A program made the position numbers and the translations under genes. From Butyrivibrio sp. AC2005 (GTDB taxonomy: Bacteria; Bacillota; Clostridia; Lachnospirales; Lachnospiraceae): a stretch of DNA of 64,000 nucleotides. The first letter of the stretch is position 1; each line of letters opens with the position of its first letter. The notes below the pieces were generated by a model, which was given only the letters and a program-made list of their open reading frames with translations, was not told the origin of the DNA and made no database searches. The stretch is taken from the NCBI RefSeq assembly GCF_000424145.1, contig NZ_KE384137.1, forward strand, positions 624,361 through 688,360. The letters are read 5' to 3'. This document shows, piece by piece, positions 44,583-53,803 of the stretch.

Positions 44583-47500
44583 TTATTTATCTTTCTTCTT
44601 TCTCTTTGTCCCTGCAGTTACTCCTGCACCAGCTGCTATAGCTGCAAATAATCCTAATAGCCAATATGGCTTAGAATCCTTTTTGGGTGCATCAGCAGTT
44701 GCAGTCTCTCCATCGGCTATTGTTACACCTGTAGTATCTGCATCAACAACTGTCTCAGCCTTATTCTCATCGTTTTGGCTGTCTGCATTTACAGTGTTTT
44801 CCTCAGCAGTATTATCAGTAGAATCCGATACATTATCGGTTACTTTTGCATTATTGGCTTCTTCTGCATTTTCTGCATCACTGTCAGCTGCTTTTGCAGT
44901 AACCATCTCATCAGGCTTTTCTCTCTTTGCTCCAAGAACTGCCGGTTTATCCTGCTCATTAGCCTGGGCCTTATCTCCTACTGTAGTTTTATTATCTGCT
45001 TCGGATTTTTTGTTGTTATCTGTAGCACTGGCAATAGCATTTGCCTCTTTATTTGATGTCTGAGAATTTAAGCTCTGATCATTCGATCCCTGACTATCTG
45101 ATCCCTGATCATTTGACTCCTGCTTTGCTGCCTCTGAATTTTTATTGGAATTATTTGTCTTCTTTTTCTTTCTCTTTTTCTTATCCTTCTTGTCGTCTGA
45201 ATTATTGTTTTCCGTGCTATTATCGTTGCTATTCTTTTCAGTACTTTCGTTAGTAACGTTTTCAGGATGATTATTATTTGAAGTGTTATCAGTATCAGCG
45301 CTATTGTTACTATTAGCATTATCAGTATTGGCGTTATTGTTGCTATCAGCGTTATCAGTATTAGCGTTATTGTTACTATTAGTATTATCCGTATTGGCAT
45401 TATTGTTGTTATTAGCGTTGTTGTTTATACCGTTATCAGTTGTAGCCTGATCCTGATTTGTCTGATTATCGGCCTGATTCTTTTCCTGCTTCTTTGCCTC
45501 TTCTTTCTTCTTTATTTCTTCCGTTTTCTTTGCAAGATCGACTTCTGCAGACTTAAGTTCATCCTCTACAGCCTTCTTGTTGTCCTTCGCTTTCTCAAGG
45601 GCTTCTTCTGCCTTGGCAAGTTTTTCGTTCAACTCCTCAATCTTGTCCTTATCCGGATCTGAAACAAAATTTCCTACTGTAGTCTTTCTGTCAAGTTTTT
45701 CAATAGCAGACTTAAGATCGTCAACAGTTTTCTGTGAACTTTCTACCTTCTCAACAGCCTTTGCTGATGCCTCTCTAAGCTCAAGATATGCCTTTTGTTT
45801 ATTAGCATTCTCAAGCATAGCGGATATTTCTTTTGCATTATTTGAAGCCTTAGCTGCTTCCTTTGCATCTTGTTCTGCCTTAACCTTAAGTTCATCCGCT
45901 GTAGTATTAGCTCTGTCTGCAGTTGCTCTGCTACTTTCAGATATTTCTTTAAGTTCATCTGCTGTTGACTGTGATTTATCAGCTAAGCTCTTTGCCTTAT
46001 CAGCCTCGCCATGTTTTTTATCATAATCATTCTGCAAATCCTTCACTTGCTTCGAATAGTTTTCACCATATGTTTCTTTATTTGCTTGAGCTGTGGCTAA
46101 TTCTTTCTTGCTATCTTCATAATTCTTCTCAGGATCTACAAGAGTAGATGCAATATCCTTCATTGCTTTCAAAGTGCTGTCGTTGTCTATATCTTTATGT
46201 TTATTGTTAGCAATTTCTGATTCAGAGGTTGCTTTCTCAGAAGCTTGCCTTACATTATCAATACTGCCCTTTGCAGCCTCTCCATCAGTGATAGCCTTTT
46301 CTTCATCTTTACTGACTGTTTTATAAGCATTCTGAGCATCAGTAATATCCTCCTGCAGTTTCTTAAAGTCGCTACGGAGGTCTTCTATGGTGCCGAATCT
46401 CTGTATTTCTTCACCATACTTTCCCATATAACCATCTTTTTCATAAACAAGGATAGAATCTTCATAAGTATAAAAATTGTAATAGTGAGTTTTACCATTT
46501 ATTTCATATTTTATGAAGTGCATATAAAGCTCAAAATTATCATATTTATGTATAATGTTGGCATTTACATCCTGTTTTTTTAGGTAGTACTCAATAACAT
46601 ACCTAGCTAATACTGCATTATGATAAGGATCTTTAGTTACCTTTGCATTTTTAAGCTCTTTTACACAATCCTCCATATTATTATTTACTTTTTCCTTAGC
46701 TGCGGTAAGCTTATCTTCCGCTTCTTTTACTCTTGCATTTGCTTTTTCACCTTCCTCTATGGCATTCTCAAGCTCCGTCAGGTCATTTTTAAGCTTCTCT
46801 GCAGCCTCAGCCTTTTTATCTGCATCATCTTTTGCAGCTTTCTTTATGTTTTCTATTGTTGTATTAATCTCATCAACAGTTACATCTTCAGCTCTAGCGA
46901 AGGCAAAATCTCCAAGTTCAAGTTTGTCTAAATCTTCCTTTGCTTTATTCTGGGCTTTCCCTAATTCATTTTTAGCATTCTCCGTAGCTAAGTTTGAATC
47001 GGAAACTGCATCATCAAGACTTTTAACCTTTGCCTTAGCCTCATCTAATTCAGTTTTAGCTGCATCAGCAACTTCTTGTGCATTTTCTGCCTTCTTTTTA
47101 AGCTCTGTTGCGGTTTTCTGAGCATTCTTAGCTGTTGTCTCGTCATCTGTGGCAGTCTGATCTAAAGCTTTTGCGCTTTCAGCCGCTTTATCAGCATCTT
47201 CCTTGGCTTTATCTGCCGCCTTCTGAGCATCAGCAGCTTCCTTATCTGCTTCTTCTTTAGCCTTCTTTGCAGCTTCTACCTGTTTTTCAGCAAGCTCTTC
47301 TGTCAGATTTTCCATTGCTTCAAGATCTTTAAGAGCCTCCTCTGACTTTGCCTTCAAAGCATCTGCAGCCTGCTTTGCAGCCTCGAGATTGCTCTTTGCT
47401 GTCTCAAGGTCAGCTCCTGCTTTTGAGCTGGCTTCTTCATATGCTTTCTTTGCTTCCTCTACCTTCTGAACAGCCTCTTCATATTCAGCCTTTTTCTCAG

Positions 47501-48545
47501 CGTAGTTCTTCTCAGCCTCAGCACATGTAGCATTTGCTTCTTCTACTGCCTTTGAAGCCTTATCAAAAGCTTCTTCAGCTTCTTTTATAGTTGAAGCATT
47601 CTTGATATTTTCTTTTTGTTCTTTAACATCCTTCTCAGCCTTTTCAATTGCATCTGAAAAATCATTTACGGCATCTGAAACAGATTGCTGTGTATTTTCA
47701 GCATTATCAAGTGCTTTGTCCACATTTGATGACTCTGTTTCAATTGAATCAACATTTTCCTTTACAGCTTCTCCAGTGGGAAGTTCCTTAACTGCCTTAT
47801 CAAAATTATCCATTAAAGAATGAATATCCTGATTTTCAGATTCTTTATTTGCAGATTCCTGGTTTTCAGACTCAGCAGAAGGCGCTGCTTCTCCATTTGC
47901 CACAGTTTCCTCATTTTGCTGATTATCGTTTGCTGAACCAGGCTGCTGTGAATTGTTATTCTCCTGCTGTGAAGTGTTTTCCTGGTCAACAAGCTCGTTA
48001 TTAGAGTTATCTGTATCAGCATTATTATCTGTGGAAGAATTATTATCCACAGAAGCATTATTATCTGACTGGCCATTAGCTTCCTGAGTATTTGTTTCCT
48101 GCACATCAGGTCCCGGATTAGTTGTTTCCTGATTAGCTGTCTCCTGATTAACTGGTTCCTGTGAGCTTAATTCCTGAGAATTATCGCCACTATTATTGGC
48201 TTCCTGATTGTTTTCTCCCTGATTAATCTCTTGCTGATTATTCTCTTCCTGGTTATTCTCTTCCTGGTTATTTTCTTCCTGCTTGCTTTCGTTCTCTACC
48301 GCTTCAACATTCTGTACAGCAGCATCAACTTTTTCGGTAATCTCATTTACATCTGAAACAGAACTATTATAATCATCGGCTTTTTTCTCAGCTGACTCAT
48401 CAACTACCTCACCATTCTGCTGCTCAGGTTCCATAGCCTGATCTATCTCAGCAGCAAGAGCTGCTACCGGCTGCATTACCATAGCAGCACTGAGTCCGAA
48501 TGTTGCAGTTTTCAAAATGCACTTGTTAATAGTTTTGTTCTTCAT
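44583..48545 (-). CDS. Giant coiled-coil cell-surface protein with C-terminal anchor
   Basis: About 1320 residues. The ATG at 48545 is chosen for AGAGG six bases upstream. Signal peptide (about 1-32, ending VAALAAE). Residues about 45-235 are Asn/Gln/Glu-rich with short repeats (NNQEENNQEENNQ). Residues about 240-1020 are long Ala/Glu/Lys-rich coiled coil interrupted by a globular island near 660-750 (DPYHNAVLARYVIEYYLKK). Residues about 1040-1140 contain a repeated NNNANTDN unit, then a Lys-rich patch. A VLGAKREK motif precedes an acidic spacer, and the protein ends with a hydrophobic segment (WLLGLFAAIAAGAGV) and KRKKK. No LPxTG is visible, so it is either membrane-anchored or uses a non-standard sorting signal. 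Long stretches in other frames here are artefacts of repeats. Confidence 0.85.
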   Translation of the reverse strand: MKNKTINKCILKTATFGLSAAMVMQPVAALAAEIDQAMEPEQQNGEVVDESAEKKADDYNSSVSDVNEITEKVDAAVQNVEAVENESKQEENNQEENNQEENNQQEINQGENNQEANNSGDNSQELSSQEPVNQETANQETTNPGPDVQETNTQEANGQSDNNASVDNNSSTDNNADTDNSNNELVDQENTSQQENNNSQQPGSANDNQQNEETVANGEAAPSAESENQESANKESENQDIHSLMDNFDKAVKELPTGEAVKENVDSIETESSNVDKALDNAENTQQSVSDAVNDFSDAIEKAEKDVKEQKENIKNASTIKEAEEAFDKASKAVEEANATCAEAEKNYAEKKAEYEEAVQKVEEAKKAYEEASSKAGADLETAKSNLEAAKQAADALKAKSEEALKDLEAMENLTEELAEKQVEAAKKAKEEADKEAADAQKAADKAKEDADKAAESAKALDQTATDDETTAKNAQKTATELKKKAENAQEVADAAKTELDEAKAKVKSLDDAVSDSNLATENAKNELGKAQNKAKEDLDKLELGDFAFARAEDVTVDEINTTIENIKKAAKDDADKKAEAAEKLKNDLTELENAIEEGEKANARVKEAEDKLTAAKEKVNNNMEDCVKELKNAKVTKDPYHNAVLARYVIEYYLKKQDVNANIIHKYDNFELYMHFIKYEINGKTHYYNFYTYEDSILVYEKDGYMGKYGEEIQRFGTIEDLRSDFKKLQEDITDAQNAYKTVSKDEEKAITDGEAAKGSIDNVRQASEKATSESEIANNKHKDIDNDSTLKAMKDIASTLVDPEKNYEDSKKELATAQANKETYGENYSKQVKDLQNDYDKKHGEADKAKSLADKSQSTADELKEISESSRATADRANTTADELKVKAEQDAKEAAKASNNAKEISAMLENANKQKAYLELREASAKAVEKVESSQKTVDDLKSAIEKLDRKTTVGNFVSDPDKDKIEELNEKLAKAEEALEKAKDNKKAVEDELKSAEVDLAKKTEEIKKKEEAKKQEKNQADNQTNQDQATTDNGINNNANNNNNANTDNTNSNNNANTDNADSNNNANTDNANSNNSADTDNTSNNNHPENVTNESTEKNSNDNSTENNNSDDKKDKKKRKKKKTNNSNKNSEAAKQESNDQGSDSQGSNDQSLNSQTSNKEANAIASATDNNKKSEADNKTTVGDKAQANEQDKPAVLGAKREKPDEMVTAKAADSDAENAEEANNAKVTDNVSDSTDNTAEENTVNADSQNDENKAETVVDADTTGVTIADGETATADAPKKDSKPYWLLGLFAAIAAGAGVTAGTKRKKKDK

Positions 48546-48611
48546 AGTATACCTCTTCATAAAACATTATATTTAACGGCTTTTTGCCATTTGTTAACTT
48601 TTGCATGTAAA

Positions 48612-48678
48612 AGTATATAATATTTTCTTTCAAAAACAAGTACAAAAAATGAAAGAATGTTTTCATTTTTCGTACTTG
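48612..48678 (-). promoter_or_regulatory. Promoter with 18-bp inverted-repeat operator
   Basis: -10 TATACT at 48612-48617 (minus strand) and -35 TTGTTT at 16-bp spacing. Directly upstream are 18-bp arms at 48637-48654 and 48661-48678 (17 of 18 bases complementary, 6-bp centre). The dyad begins 19 bases from the -10 box. A dyad of the same 42-bp length at the same distance precedes the signal-peptidase gene at 61576-61642. Confidence 0.75.
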
Positions 48679-48807
48679 CAAAGCAATCGTTTCTATGAAC
48701 ATTAGTAAAATCGTACATGAATTTTTAGTTATTTTCTTAACGTTTATTATTCTGAATTTAAATTAAATTATCCATGAATAATATGTTATATCCCAGATTA
48801 TGACGAC

Positions 48808-48843
48808 AAAAAAGGCATTGTCAATCAAATCGACAATGCCTTT
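48808..48843 (-). terminator. Intrinsic terminator of pepD
   Basis: AAAGGCATTGTC / GACAATGCCTTT (12-bp perfect stem, 9-base loop), with the minus strand ending in TTTTTT. It lies 24 bases past the pepD stop. Confidence 0.9.
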
Positions 48844-48866
48844 GCTATTACGATATATTATTGTTA

Positions 48867-50519
48867 TTACAGTTCCTTCAATACTGCACATAAGTATTCC
48901 CAAGTTCTTTTTGTGGAAGCAACGCTGAGCTTCTCTCCTGTGGAATGAATGTCCTGCATATCAGGTCCTATGGATACACAGTCAAGTCCGGGAATCTTTT
49001 CAGAGAAAAGACCACATTCAAGACCTGCATGTATAGCCTCAATCCTGATGTCCTTTTGGTAAAGCTTCTTAAATACCTCAGCCATCTTGTCACGAAGCGG
49101 TGACTGTTCTGCATAAGCCCATCCTGGATACTCTCCGGTCGTCTCATAAATTCCATCAAAACTCTCTATCAAGATTTCAAGCTTTTTAAGGAGCATTTCC
49201 TTAGCAGGAGCAACTGAGCTTCTTACGGAATAGTCGAGAAGGAAAGCCTCCTCCACGGTTCCTGAACTCTGACTTGCAGCGCCTTTCCCCTCAATAGCAC
49301 CCATATTGCTGTTAACAATTTTCAAAATTCCAAGGTTCAAAGAAGTCTCAACCAGTCCCTCTATAGATGCACTCATGGTCTGAACTCCGTTTGGCATAGC
49401 ACAGATACATCTTGCCAGCTCAATAACATCCGCACAGGGAATTACACCTGATACAACTTCTCTCTTCTCATGAGTTTCAGTAAATGCATCAACACTTGAG
49501 TCGAGATTCACGGATGCCATATTTGAAATATCGTTTTCCTCTGGCGGAAGACTTGTCTCAACAACTTCCTCCACAACAATTGAAAGGTCAGGATCCCTGC
49601 TTCCAAGCTCAGCCTTAAGCTCTGACTCAACTTTGTATGCAATTGATGAGAGCTTTCCAAACAGTGAGAAGAAGGATACATCGGGTCCCTTAATGTTTCC
49701 ATGCATCTGAGACGCAAGTCCCATAAGAAGAAGCTCAGCTTCGCAGTCAGAAGCAATTGCATTATCTGCAACACCACCGTTAAGGGATATAATTCCTACT
49801 TCAAGAGCATCTGTGATTTCAAGAAGAAGTCTTCCCATAATCACATTGGCATTTCCTCTGCCCTTAACAATCATTTCTCCTGAGTGGCCACCCTGTAAGC
49901 CCTTAACATGAATCTTAACCTTGATACCGCTCTTGTTCTCTCTTGTGATAGGAAGATATCCATGGAAACGTGCTCCACCTGCGCAACTGACTATCATTGC
50001 GCCTTCTTCCTCATTATCGATGTTGATCATTCTCTTAGCCGTAATATCATCACACTTAAGAGCCATAGCACCGCACATACCGGTTTCTTCATCCGTGGTG
50101 ATAATTACTTCAAGCGGAGGATGGGGAATATCTTTACTATCCAAAAGCGCCAACGCATAAGCTACTGCTATGCCATCATCACCGCCAAGACTTGTCTTAT
50201 CAGCCCATATGAACTCTCCGTCTGTCTGTACCTTAAGCGGATCCTTCTCCATGTTGATCTTAGCGCCCTTTTCACTTACAGCGACCATATCCATGTGTCC
50301 CTGCAAAATGACAGGCTCATGATCCTCATAACCCTTAGTACCGGGCTTCTTGATTATTACATTAAGTTCCTTATCCTGTCTCACATAGAGATCTCTTTCC
50401 TTGGCGAATTTTACAAGGAAATTGCTGATCTTTTTTACATTTCCGGAGCCGTGAGGAATATTACAAATCTCCTCAAACCATCTAAAAACTTCCGTGGGTT
50501 GTAGTTTTTCAAGTGCCAT
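48867..50519 (-). CDS. pepD: Aminoacyl-histidine dipeptidase PepD (M20)
   Basis: 550 residues, a zinc-dependent cytosolic dipeptidase (carnosinase-like Xaa-His dipeptidase). The metal and catalytic sites of M20 are visible: H and D in LQGHMDMVAV, D in SLGGDDGIAVAY, EE in TTDEETGMCGA, D in NIDNEEEGA and the late His in IHAGLECGLF. The lid domain with the dimer-interface His (GGHSGEM) is in the middle. GCGAGG precedes ATG. It stands between the two surface-protein blocks and is not clearly part of either. Confidence 0.93.
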   Translation of the reverse strand: MALEKLQPTEVFRWFEEICNIPHGSGNVKKISNFLVKFAKERDLYVRQDKELNVIIKKPGTKGYEDHEPVILQGHMDMVAVSEKGAKINMEKDPLKVQTDGEFIWADKTSLGGDDGIAVAYALALLDSKDIPHPPLEVIITTDEETGMCGAMALKCDDITAKRMINIDNEEEGAMIVSCAGGARFHGYLPITRENKSGIKVKIHVKGLQGGHSGEMIVKGRGNANVIMGRLLLEITDALEVGIISLNGGVADNAIASDCEAELLLMGLASQMHGNIKGPDVSFFSLFGKLSSIAYKVESELKAELGSRDPDLSIVVEEVVETSLPPEENDISNMASVNLDSSVDAFTETHEKREVVSGVIPCADVIELARCICAMPNGVQTMSASIEGLVETSLNLGILKIVNSNMGAIEGKGAASQSSGTVEEAFLLDYSVRSSVAPAKEMLLKKLEILIESFDGIYETTGEYPGWAYAEQSPLRDKMAEVFKKLYQKDIRIEAIHAGLECGLFSEKIPGLDCVSIGPDMQDIHSTGEKLSVASTKRTWEYLCAVLKEL

Positions 50520-50618
50520 ATCTATATCCTCGCTTTACAAATATTACTTATTAAAATATATTAGTAAGGCTGTAAAAACCTACCAATAGTATATTACCAC
50601 TAAACCAATGCGCATAGC

Positions 50619-50655
50619 AAAACCTCCCCGGAACATTTCTGATCCGAGGAGGCTT
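50619..50655 (-). terminator. Intrinsic terminator ending the pilus operon
   Basis: The minus-strand RNA has CCTCCTCGGA / TCCGGGGAGG (10 bp with one G-U) followed by TTTT. It is about 35 bases downstream of the last sortase gene. Confidence 0.8.
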
Positions 50656-50689
50656 TTTATGTAAACTTTTTTATTATATTTATCTGATT

Positions 50690-51331
50690 TCAATCTCCCG
50701 AAACCGCATTCTCGATTTCCTTGGTTACGGACTCACCGGAACCGGGTGCTACCATCTGAACGAAATCACAGCGAACAGTTACACGACTTGCACCACCAAT
50801 GGTACATGTAAATACTGTAAAGTCCCATTCGCCTTCATCCATGGCATCCACATCATATGTGCCTATCTCTTCTATATAGGTCACCTGATAATAATACTGA
50901 CGACCATCGATATCAGTTATGATAATGGTATCTCCTGCAACAAGATTCTTAAGATTGCCAAAATGTCTCTGATAGTTATGTCCTGCGACTATCAGATTAT
51001 TTTCGTACACAGATCCCTTATATCGGCAGGGAGAAGTCTTAGCATTTGTACTGGACCACTCCTGCTGAATCGGAAGTCTGATATCAATTGCAGGTATTGT
51101 TATTATTCCGATAAAGGACTGACCGTTAACATCAACGGATTTCATGTCTCCGGTCGGGGTAGCCTCAATCGGTGTATTGGTGATCTGAGCCTCAACCCCT
51201 TCAAGAACAGTCGCTGCGCTCACACCCGCTGCCAGATCCTCCTGCTGGTTATGTACCACAATATTTGCAGCAATACCAATACAGATGAATCCCAGCAGAA
51301 TCATTATCCTACCTTTGGTAATTATTTTCAT
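50690..51331 (-). CDS. Sortase, housekeeping/class D-like
   Basis: 213 residues. An N-terminal membrane anchor (about 8-26) and a sortase barrel with His in NLIVAGHNYQRHFG, catalytic Cys in TVFTCTIGG and Arg in SRVTVRC. The TLxTC motif reads TVFTC. It lacks the C-terminal membrane segment of pilin-polymerising sortases, so it more likely anchors the finished fibre or other LPxTG proteins to the wall. Last gene of the pilus cluster; AAGGTGG before ATG. Class assignment is inferred from size and motif only. Confidence 0.85.
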   Translation of the reverse strand: MKIITKGRIMILLGFICIGIAANIVVHNQQEDLAAGVSAATVLEGVEAQITNTPIEATPTGDMKSVDVNGQSFIGIITIPAIDIRLPIQQEWSSTNAKTSPCRYKGSVYENNLIVAGHNYQRHFGNLKNLVAGDTIIITDIDGRQYYYQVTYIEEIGTYDVDAMDEGEWDFTVFTCTIGGASRVTVRCDFVQMVAPGSGESVTKEIENAVSGD

Positions 51332-51438
51332 GTTAAGCCCACCTTATGCGTTGATATGCCGGAATGCATAATCCCAAGCAATATCATTCAGTTAATAAGT
51401 AAGCCCCATTTTTACTTTAATCTACCTGTCGTCCTCTT

Positions 51439-51453
51439 GTCAGCTGAGCTGAC
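51439..51453 (-). other. Short palindrome at a pilus gene junction
   Basis: GTCAGCTGAGCTGAC, a 7-bp arm palindrome with one central base, between the minor pilin and the last sortase. No U-tract follows, so it is more likely an mRNA processing or stabilising structure, or a protein site, than a terminator. Confidence 0.4.
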
Positions 51454-51463
51454 TTTATGAAAA

Positions 51464-52711
51464 TTATTTCCTTTTTCTCTCGCTTCTAAATCCAAGGAAT
51501 ATAAGTATTATTCCCAAGATAGCAAGTATCGGAATAGGCCACCAGAGCTGACCTGTTTGAGGAAGTCTTCTTGCACCCAAAACTTCAGGAAGCTCATCTA
51601 TGGCTTTTCTGATAGCACCAAGAACTCCACTGTCATCACTCGGAGGATTGCTAGGTGTATCTACCTTATCAGGTGTCTTTGGTGTGTCTGGTGTATCAGG
51701 TGTGTCCGGATTGCTCGGATTTTTAGGATTATTAGTTTTTCTCGGTTTATCAGGCTCATCCGGATTGTTAGGTGTTTCAGGTTGTTTTGGTTCCTCCGGA
51801 TTCACAGGAGTCTTTGTGTTTGTAATAACAAATGTGTTATCTTTTCTTTCAACGCCGGAGGTATAACCACTAAAATCCATCACCTCTTCTACTGTATATG
51901 TATGTCCTTTTTCAGACTTCCACTTATACTGCCAGTTATTCTCACTTGAAAGAGTTATTGTCTCTACAAGAGAGCCGTCACAATAAATATTTACCTTGAT
52001 GGAAGCTGGTCTGGTAGAAGAATCATCATTTTTCCACTGCTTGAAAAGCTGAAACTCTTCAGGATCTCCCGAAAGCTTGGTCGCTTCTCTCTTCGGAATA
52101 GCAATAACATCATAAATAGCATTTGCCCATGTTCCGTCCCAACCATTGCCCAGATTCTCATCAAGGTTATTGGGCCCCGGAACTACTGAAAGGAAATCCC
52201 AGTATTTATACTGAATTCCATCTAATACAATAGGCTCATTAATTCCCAGGTAAAGACCCTTATCTACTTTTCCAAGCTTTGCAAAACCTTCTGAATCTGA
52301 TGTTCCGCTATAGCTTGGCTGAACATTGTTTTCATTGACAAGTATTGTAGCATCGGTAATAATGCTGTTCCATTTGTCCTGATCAGCAATTGAGTACATA
52401 TCTGTAATCTCGCTGCCTATCTGATCAAAAGGAGCTACAACAGTGAACTTACCATCTTCAGATATAGATGCAAGCTTGTAGACCTTAACATTGACTCCGG
52501 CCATCTTACCGTACTCAGGAATATCACCATCACTGCTGCCATCGAAAGAATAATAAACTGACAATGTAGCATCACGGTTCATATCGATTTTGCCAAGGTC
52601 ATTGTTATCAGCTGCGCTGGCGCTTACCGCAACAGGAAGCATCAACGCTGAGAGCATGCCGGCTATCGCCCCTCCCATAATCAATTTTTTCACTTTTTCA
52701 AACATCTTCAT
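51464..52711 (-). CDS. LPQTG minor/anchor pilin
   Basis: 415 residues. A signal peptide (about 1-33), a pilin-like N-terminal domain (about 35-215), a Cna_B domain (about 220-305: FKQWKNDDSSTRPASIKVNI ... YTVEEVMDFSGY), a Pro-rich wall-spanning linker (about 308-365, repeated PDTPDTP), then VLGARR and the sorting signal LPQTG, a hydrophobic segment and RKRK. The Pro-rich stalk is typical of the base pilin that is attached to peptidoglycan. Its start is only six bases past the class C sortase stop, and GAGG overlaps that stop, so translation is coupled. Confidence 0.88.
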   Translation of the reverse strand: MKMFEKVKKLIMGGAIAGMLSALMLPVAVSASAADNNDLGKIDMNRDATLSVYYSFDGSSDGDIPEYGKMAGVNVKVYKLASISEDGKFTVVAPFDQIGSEITDMYSIADQDKWNSIITDATILVNENNVQPSYSGTSDSEGFAKLGKVDKGLYLGINEPIVLDGIQYKYWDFLSVVPGPNNLDENLGNGWDGTWANAIYDVIAIPKREATKLSGDPEEFQLFKQWKNDDSSTRPASIKVNIYCDGSLVETITLSSENNWQYKWKSEKGHTYTVEEVMDFSGYTSGVERKDNTFVITNTKTPVNPEEPKQPETPNNPDEPDKPRKTNNPKNPSNPDTPDTPDTPKTPDKVDTPSNPPSDDSGVLGAIRKAIDELPEVLGARRLPQTGQLWWPIPILAILGIILIFLGFRSERKRK

Positions 52712-52717
52712 AAAAAC

Positions 52718-53608
52718 TTACCTCGAGGGTCTATGCAAATCATCAACTGTTGCAGACCTTTTCTTCTTCCCATGGTTTGATGTACTAAACACAAACCAAA
52801 TAAACAGAACTAATATGATCGGTCCTGCTATAAATGGCGCAACCATAAGATTATTAAACTTAGTTGCATCAGCAGGTACTATAAGTCTGGTTTCTTCATT
52901 ATAATCAACACGCCTGCCCCTAACGAGCATTCTGTGGGTGTTAACACCATAAGGTGTACACGTCACAAGCGTGACATAGTCTTTGTCAGGATAAATCGTC
53001 AACCCCTGTGTCTCCTCAGGAAGAACAATCTGTATGTTATCAACCTGATATGCAAAGGTCTGATTCATTATATGTAATAAGAAGGTATCCCCTTCTATCA
53101 TTTGATCAAGCTCTGAAAAAAGCTTAGCGGACGGAAGTCCTCTGTGTCCGGACAAAATCGCATGCGATCCGGCAGTTCCGGCAGGAAGCGATGATCCCGG
53201 TATATGACCTATTCCAACCTGTAAAACAGATTCTGTTACATCGTGATAAATCGGCAGGTCAACTCCGATCTTCTCGATTTCAATGTGTCCCATTACTCCG
53301 GTTCCGGTGGGATCAAGTGTTGCATGATACTCTGCAAGTTCTTCATCCGAGAGGTTAAAATTCATACCTCTGGAAGCAAGCTTCTCATTATACTCAGTAG
53401 CAGCTTTCCAAATTTTCTCATAATCTTCTTCAGCTAATTGTGCCAAAGCCTCATCATAAGTCGATATCGCTCTACTTTGATTTTTGGTATTTATATAGTT
53501 ACTTACAGACGGATACAGAAAAATACCAAGGCCGACAATAAAAATCGCGGCAAATATGAGGTTTGGTAATTGCTTTGCAAATCCCTTACTCTTCATCCAA
53601 GTATCCAT
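52718..53608 (-). CDS. Class C (pilin-polymerising) sortase
   Basis: 296 residues. Membrane segments at both ends (about 14-32 and 252-275), as in class C. The catalytic core has His in HAILSGHRGLPSAKLF, Cys in VTLVTCTPYGVNTHRMLVRG with the class C TLVTCTPYG form, and Arg in the same stretch. I could not see the DPF/DPW lid motif; DPTG near residue 98 is in a comparable place. It should join backbone pilins covalently at their LPxTG threonine. The start codon is uncertain (no strong ribosome site). Confidence 0.92.
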   Translation of the reverse strand: MDTWMKSKGFAKQLPNLIFAAIFIVGLGIFLYPSVSNYINTKNQSRAISTYDEALAQLAEEDYEKIWKAATEYNEKLASRGMNFNLSDEELAEYHATLDPTGTGVMGHIEIEKIGVDLPIYHDVTESVLQVGIGHIPGSSLPAGTAGSHAILSGHRGLPSAKLFSELDQMIEGDTFLLHIMNQTFAYQVDNIQIVLPEETQGLTIYPDKDYVTLVTCTPYGVNTHRMLVRGRRVDYNEETRLIVPADATKFNNLMVAPFIAGPIILVLFIWFVFSTSNHGKKKRSATVDDLHRPSR

Positions 53609-53659
53609 CCATTAAATGTAAATACATTTTGTTACCCAAATAATTATCCTGAAATCTGT

Positions 53660-53692
53660 ATTCCGGAGCGAGCAAATGAGCTCGCCCGGAAT
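53660..53692 (-). other. Stable hairpin between backbone pilin and sortase C
   Basis: ATTCCGG-(A)-GCGAGC / GCTCGC-CCGGAAT: 13 paired bases with one bulge and loop AAATGA, no following U-tract. It could protect the 3' end of the pilin message or reduce downstream expression. Confidence 0.65.
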
Positions 53693-53803
53693 CACAGCAT
53701 GTTTCTATATATGTTGTCTACAGAAACAAGATTCAATATTCCAGTAATTATATTTTGTTAAAAATCTCTACCTGATAATTATATTATTTGATTGCCTAAA
53801 TAA

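Noticed and set aside
44683-47823. Several open frames on the plus strand opposite the giant coiled-coil gene
   Set aside because: Products of low-complexity Ala/Glu/Lys codons; hydrophobic or Ser/Ala-rich translations without start signals.
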